The notes under the pieces were generated by a model. It was not told the DNA's origin, ran no database searches, and saw only the letters and a list, made by a program, of their open reading frames with translations. Positions 60,238 to 64,000 of a stretch of 64,000 nt of DNA are shown piece after piece. The position numbers and the translations under genes were made by a program. Numbering within the stretch: the first letter of the stretch is position 1; every line of letters begins with the position of its first letter. This stretch comes from Otis tarda (lineage: Eukaryota > Chordata > Aves > Otidiformes > Otididae), in the NCBI GenBank assembly GCA_026413225.1, contig CM048553.1, forward strand, positions 130,762,190 through 130,826,189, read 5' to 3'.

Positions 60238-63200
60238 TACAGCAGTTTTCTCATGTCGTGTCCAGTAGCTTCTCAGATCCTGCTGGGTTGGCTAAGCCTT
60301 AGGCCAGGGTCAGTGACTTATTCATCTGCCTGCAGCCTTAACATATGGGCTAAAAGAGATTTTTACAAATCCATATTCCACAGAAAAACTTGAAAGAGAA
60401 AAAGTTGGTTTTTTTTTTTTTTTCTGAAACATGCAACTCAGTACACTTTGTATTGCCCTGGCTGAGCTTTCAGATGTACAGTGCATTGTTTTAAATGTAT
60501 GCAGTTCTGGTAGTTGTTGTGGGCCAGGATAATTTTTCTATATTGAACATTTTTGTTAAATTAACTTCATTTTACTGGTTTTACCAATTACAAACATATT
60601 TTGCTCAATGCGCATTTCTGACAGTGTAATACGCAACAGAAAATTGCCACCACCTTTGATATGGGGAATCATAGGAACAACTTATTTGACATAGTTAATG
60701 GGGAGTATTCTGTAAATCTGCTGTAAAAAGGAATATAGATAAAAACTAGGTAAATACAGCCCTACCTTTGAATAACAAATAACTACTAAGAAGCATTTAA
60801 AGAATGAACAGTACGCAAGCATAAAAAGAATCCTATTTGCATTACCTGCAGTTCCTCAGCGAAGGAATTACAAATTCAGGAGCTTAGATGTGGAAATCGT
60901 TAAGGAGGTTGATAAATTTGTTGGCTGTTACTTGAAACTGAAACTTCAAAAAAAAAACCTCCAAGCTGTGTCTCAGTAACGCTATGTGGGTAGGGATTAA
61001 ATTATACTTATGATTCACTGCTCAATAAAACACCTGGCAGAGATGGAGATCTCGAAAATTCCCTTTTGTTCCAACTGACAACTTTTCTTTACAAAAAGGA
61101 ACCATTTATCTTCAGGAAATTGAACCAGGAAGTTGGTGAAATACTATCCTGTTGTTTTGCTAGATTATCTCAACTAGCACTTAAATGTGGTTTTGCTCAC
61201 TTGGATCGCAATATCAAACTGCAAATTGTGTAACATTGTTCCCCAGTCAACCTTCAACGAAGCAGAACACTTTGAGAGCCAAACTTTAACCTGGATGAAG
61301 TTTTGGACTTAAGACAAGATATGTAAATAGATTTTACAAGCCTTAAATTTTGTAGAGTGCATATTAAAAACATTCAAACTGTCTTGCAGGACTGAAGTAA
61401 ATAACATAGGCTGAATACTTATTATACATATTCTTAGTCAGTCCCCCATTTTTAAGTCATAAGGAAGGTAAATAATTTCTTACAAACAAAGACACTCATA
61501 GTCAAGATGCAGATTTTTCAAGCTGTGACTTAAACTGAGGAAAGGGGTCTTTGTGGGGAGAGGCTAGATGATAGTCTGTAATTACTCCAGTGGTCTGAAA
61601 GTAGTTCTGAAGAGGGAAAGGGAAGAAAGAATAGGTCAGCAAAGGAAAACATGTTCAAAATAATTTCTTGAAATATGCTAAATTCAGAAAGAGTAGAATA
61701 AAATGGCATCCTATGATGATCATAGCAGCCAAAGTGAAGAATTACAGAAAAATTAATCTGGAAAAACTTTGGGAGGTTACTAAGTCCATCTTCCCCCTTA
61801 AACTTAAACATTTAAGACTAGAAATGAAGAAAATACTGAAACTCAAACAACAAGTTTGGTTCTATTGCTGAAGTGACATAGATACATTTATGAATACTTT
61901 TTTTTAAATTTTCTTATTTGGGAACATCAAGTTAACCACTAGTGCTATGAGCAACAAGCAAAGGAAGACAGGTTTTTAGTGAAGTTGTCATTATTTGGTT
62001 TGTTACCTGTGCCATATTAAGGCTATATCATCAACTAGTCCCTACTTAAACACTATAGTGTCCATTTTGCAGTTGAAGTTATAAGCTCTGACCTACATGG
62101 CACCAGATAATCCAAGCAGGACAGTTTTCACTTTTTGCTACCTAATTTAGGCAGAGCTCAAACTTTAACCTGCTCTCTACCTATCAAGATATTTTTGTGA
62201 AACTTACAGAAACTTCGTATTGGATTCACTTCAAGATTAAGAAACATTGGGCGCTTACAGAAAAGTATCTACATGTGCTCTACACGTCTAAGCTTCCCTG
62301 ATGATCAGTAGACGTGCAGGACTTGAATAAGCTGGCCATACATGTGTATCAAGTGCTATTTTGTATATCAAATGGACACCAGTTGTCTTAGCAGAAAAAA
62401 AAAAAAAGGCTACAAGACTTTTTTAGGTCTTGTGGCATATGTACCAAAGCCATGTTGCTTTTTCAAATATCCTCATAAGCATTACTAGGCATCTATGAAT
62501 GGACAACTGACTCAAACTCTTAATATCTTTGAAACCTCTAGTGTGATTTGCTACAGATTTAAAATACATATTGGCTAACAAAAGGCATATATATTATTAT
62601 CCCCTAGGGAAGCATGGTGAAAAATAAACACATTACTTAGGGAAGAATGAGTTGCTTGAAATTGTAGAACAATTCATCAAGAACAAGGTTGTTAATAGGC
62701 TTTTCAGTTAATGTGTATCTACTACATAATAACTTTTGAGAACTGTTTTTTTCAATATAATTTCCAGCAAAAGAAGACAGTTCATCCTTACAATCTGGTG
62801 ATGGTAAGAGGAAGAGCAGAGGGGAAAGTTTATGTGCTGTAAAAGTCAATGTGATTTCTGTTTATTGGTCTTTGTTACGTTTGCAGTGTGCAGAGGAGAA
62901 GTGCACTGAGATATTTATATAAGGCTTTCAGGGCAAGCAACCTGAGAAACCTTCAGTGACAGAGAGCTGTTCTAGAAAGCAACTGTTAGAGCGTGGGGCA
63001 AGGTGCAGGATCTCTGGTCATTAAAAAGAATAGTAGAAATGCTTTAATATGTGAATGTATTACTGAATAACATGACAATTTCAGGTAACATATTGCTGAC
63101 TTATGGGGGGGAGGGGGAAAGCTTTTTTGAGGTGTGTGTGTGGGTTTCCTCCAACTCAAAAAGTCAGAGATACAATTTTCAGAGATATAGTATCTTGTTA

Positions 63201-63555
63201 TTAACTTCCAGCATGCTGAAATAAGAATAATCACTGTTCCAAACAGCTTACAGACTAACCATCATATTAAGTATTTTCTGGAAAACCTGACAGCTTAATA
63301 TAAGCTAGATGAACGAGAGAAGATTTTCACTAACAGTTAGGTCAAGCTAAAGACCTAATTATTTTGCAATGAAAAAACATGGAACCTGATCAGAAGGAGG
63401 AAAGGTCTGAAGGCCAAGGCAAGCTCAGCAGTGGACTTTGCTGATATGATTCCCTCTGCTGTACAGTAGAATAAGATTTTTTGTGTCAATTTGATAATGA
63501 ATAAAGACATTTGCTTTGTCACAATGAAACTGCTATGATTTTGGCTTTCGCTTGT
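60238..63555. other. Unique AT-rich stretch without a gene
   Basis: No supported gene or repeat family. A T run lies at about 60409-60423 and an A run at about 62395-62407. Frames of 60-93 codons lack motifs. A G-rich patch ('ggggggggaggggg') occurs near 63105, outside any recognised element. Confidence 0.5.
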
Positions 63556-63690
63556 AAGTGTGATCTAGTGGATAAAACACTGGACTGGGATTGTATTAAC
63601 TTGTTTTCTAGTATAGGACACAGAGCAAATCATGTTCCTGCTTCATGCTTTAGCATGCTGATCTTATGAGACCTAAGGAGAAAAAGCAAA
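63556..63690 (+). mobile_element. MIR-type tRNA-derived SINE (amniote MIR1-like)
   Basis: 'agtgtgatctagtggataaa' followed by 'acactggactgggattg' matches the tRNA-derived head of amniote MIR1-like SINEs, where 'tctagtgg' with 'actggactggga' is diagnostic and lies over the polymerase III A-box region. The following 'cacagagcaaatcatgttcc' sits where the core has 'gggcaagtcacttaacct'. The body is decayed and the 3' end cannot be fixed. The insertion would predate the radiation of birds. A true tRNA gene is excluded because neither the anticodon stem nor the T arm can be formed. Confidence 0.65.
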
Positions 63691-64000
63691 AGGTTAGAGA
63701 ACATAATTTTTATTGCCAATAACTCTTAACTGACTGCTTTCTATGTAAAATCAGTATCTGATACCTGAAATTACTGTTCCTTACAGCATGTATTGATGAT
63801 CATACCACCCTTCACGCTTGTGGATATGTTAAACACTGCACTGGAGAAAATTTCTATTACTTTGTGCTGCTTTGGTAAGAGTTAAGCCTTATTTAGTTTT
63901 TCCATCATTTTTCCTCTCTGTGCCAGTGTCAGCAGGAACACTGAAACCTTCCTGGCTGATCAACGTGTTTATTTAACTTGTTTCCAAATAGATTTTTTTT
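63691..64000. other. Unique stretch at window edge
   Basis: Nothing was recognised in the last 310 bases. The window ends in a T run. Confidence 0.5.

Noticed and set aside
63556-63640. Possible tRNA gene
   Set aside because: Only the A-box-like head is present. No anticodon stem, T arm or acceptor pairing can be built, so a tRNA-derived SINE is the better reading.
1-64000. Search for a CRISPR array, operon, toxin-antitoxin or phage-like system
   Set aside because: No regularly spaced direct repeats, dense gene clusters or ribosome-binding sites exist. CR1 and LTR content shows vertebrate DNA.

Overview
This window reads as non-coding nuclear DNA from a bird. The evidence is a set of CR1 (chicken repeat 1) LINE fragments with the avian CR1 3' signature: the block 'ggttggactagatgacct', then 'ccttccaac', then a terminal short repeat of the type 'attctatgattct'. 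Long AT-rich unique sequence, traces of amniote MIR-type SINEs and avian-style retroviral LTRs fit the same reading. Nothing looks bacterial, plasmid or phage: there are no dense ORFs, operons, ribosome-binding sites, tRNA/rRNA genes or CRISPR arrays. I cannot name the species or the chromosome.

Layout. 1-16650 is almost entirely unique AT-rich DNA, with a small MIR-like remnant (4163-4245, minus), a polypyrimidine tract (10441-10490) and a perfect 74-bp tandem duplication (12629-12776). 16652-22074 is a CR1 cluster: a minus copy at 16652, a composite plus copy at 19245-19936 and a minus copy at 21890. 22080-34600 is again mostly unique, with a MIR-like 3' fragment (30243-30322), a 45-bp tandem duplication (31053-31142) and a perfect 22-bp inverted repeat with a 4-nt loop (33725-33772). 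34604-42700 is the richest repeat block: CR1 copies at 34604, 36042 (minus, with a 134-codon ORF2 remnant), 37467 (missing both ends) and 40847, the last abutting a probable endogenous retrovirus LTR (about 41563-42690). 42700-49860 is unique. 49860-51120 holds a GC-richer LTR-like tract and, next to it on the minus strand, the best candidate for host coding sequence: a possible 258-bp internal exon (50859-51116) of an unrecognised gene. Two CR1 copies of another 3'-end type follow (51635 and 53441). 59659-60237 is a probable solo LTR on the minus strand, and a tRNA-derived MIR-like SINE lies at 63556-63690.

I found no complete protein-coding gene, so the window is probably intergenic or a long intron. 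The only recognisable protein similarity is to CR1 ORF2 (the C-terminal end of its reverse transcriptase polyprotein), all of it in 5'-truncated copies. Most open frames of 60-160 codons look like chance frames in AT-rich DNA. No previously undescribed system is evident. The items most worth a second look are the perfect hairpin at 33725, the candidate exon at 50859-51116, the CR1/CR1 composite at 19245 and the two LTRs. All family names come from remembered consensus patterns, not from a database search.
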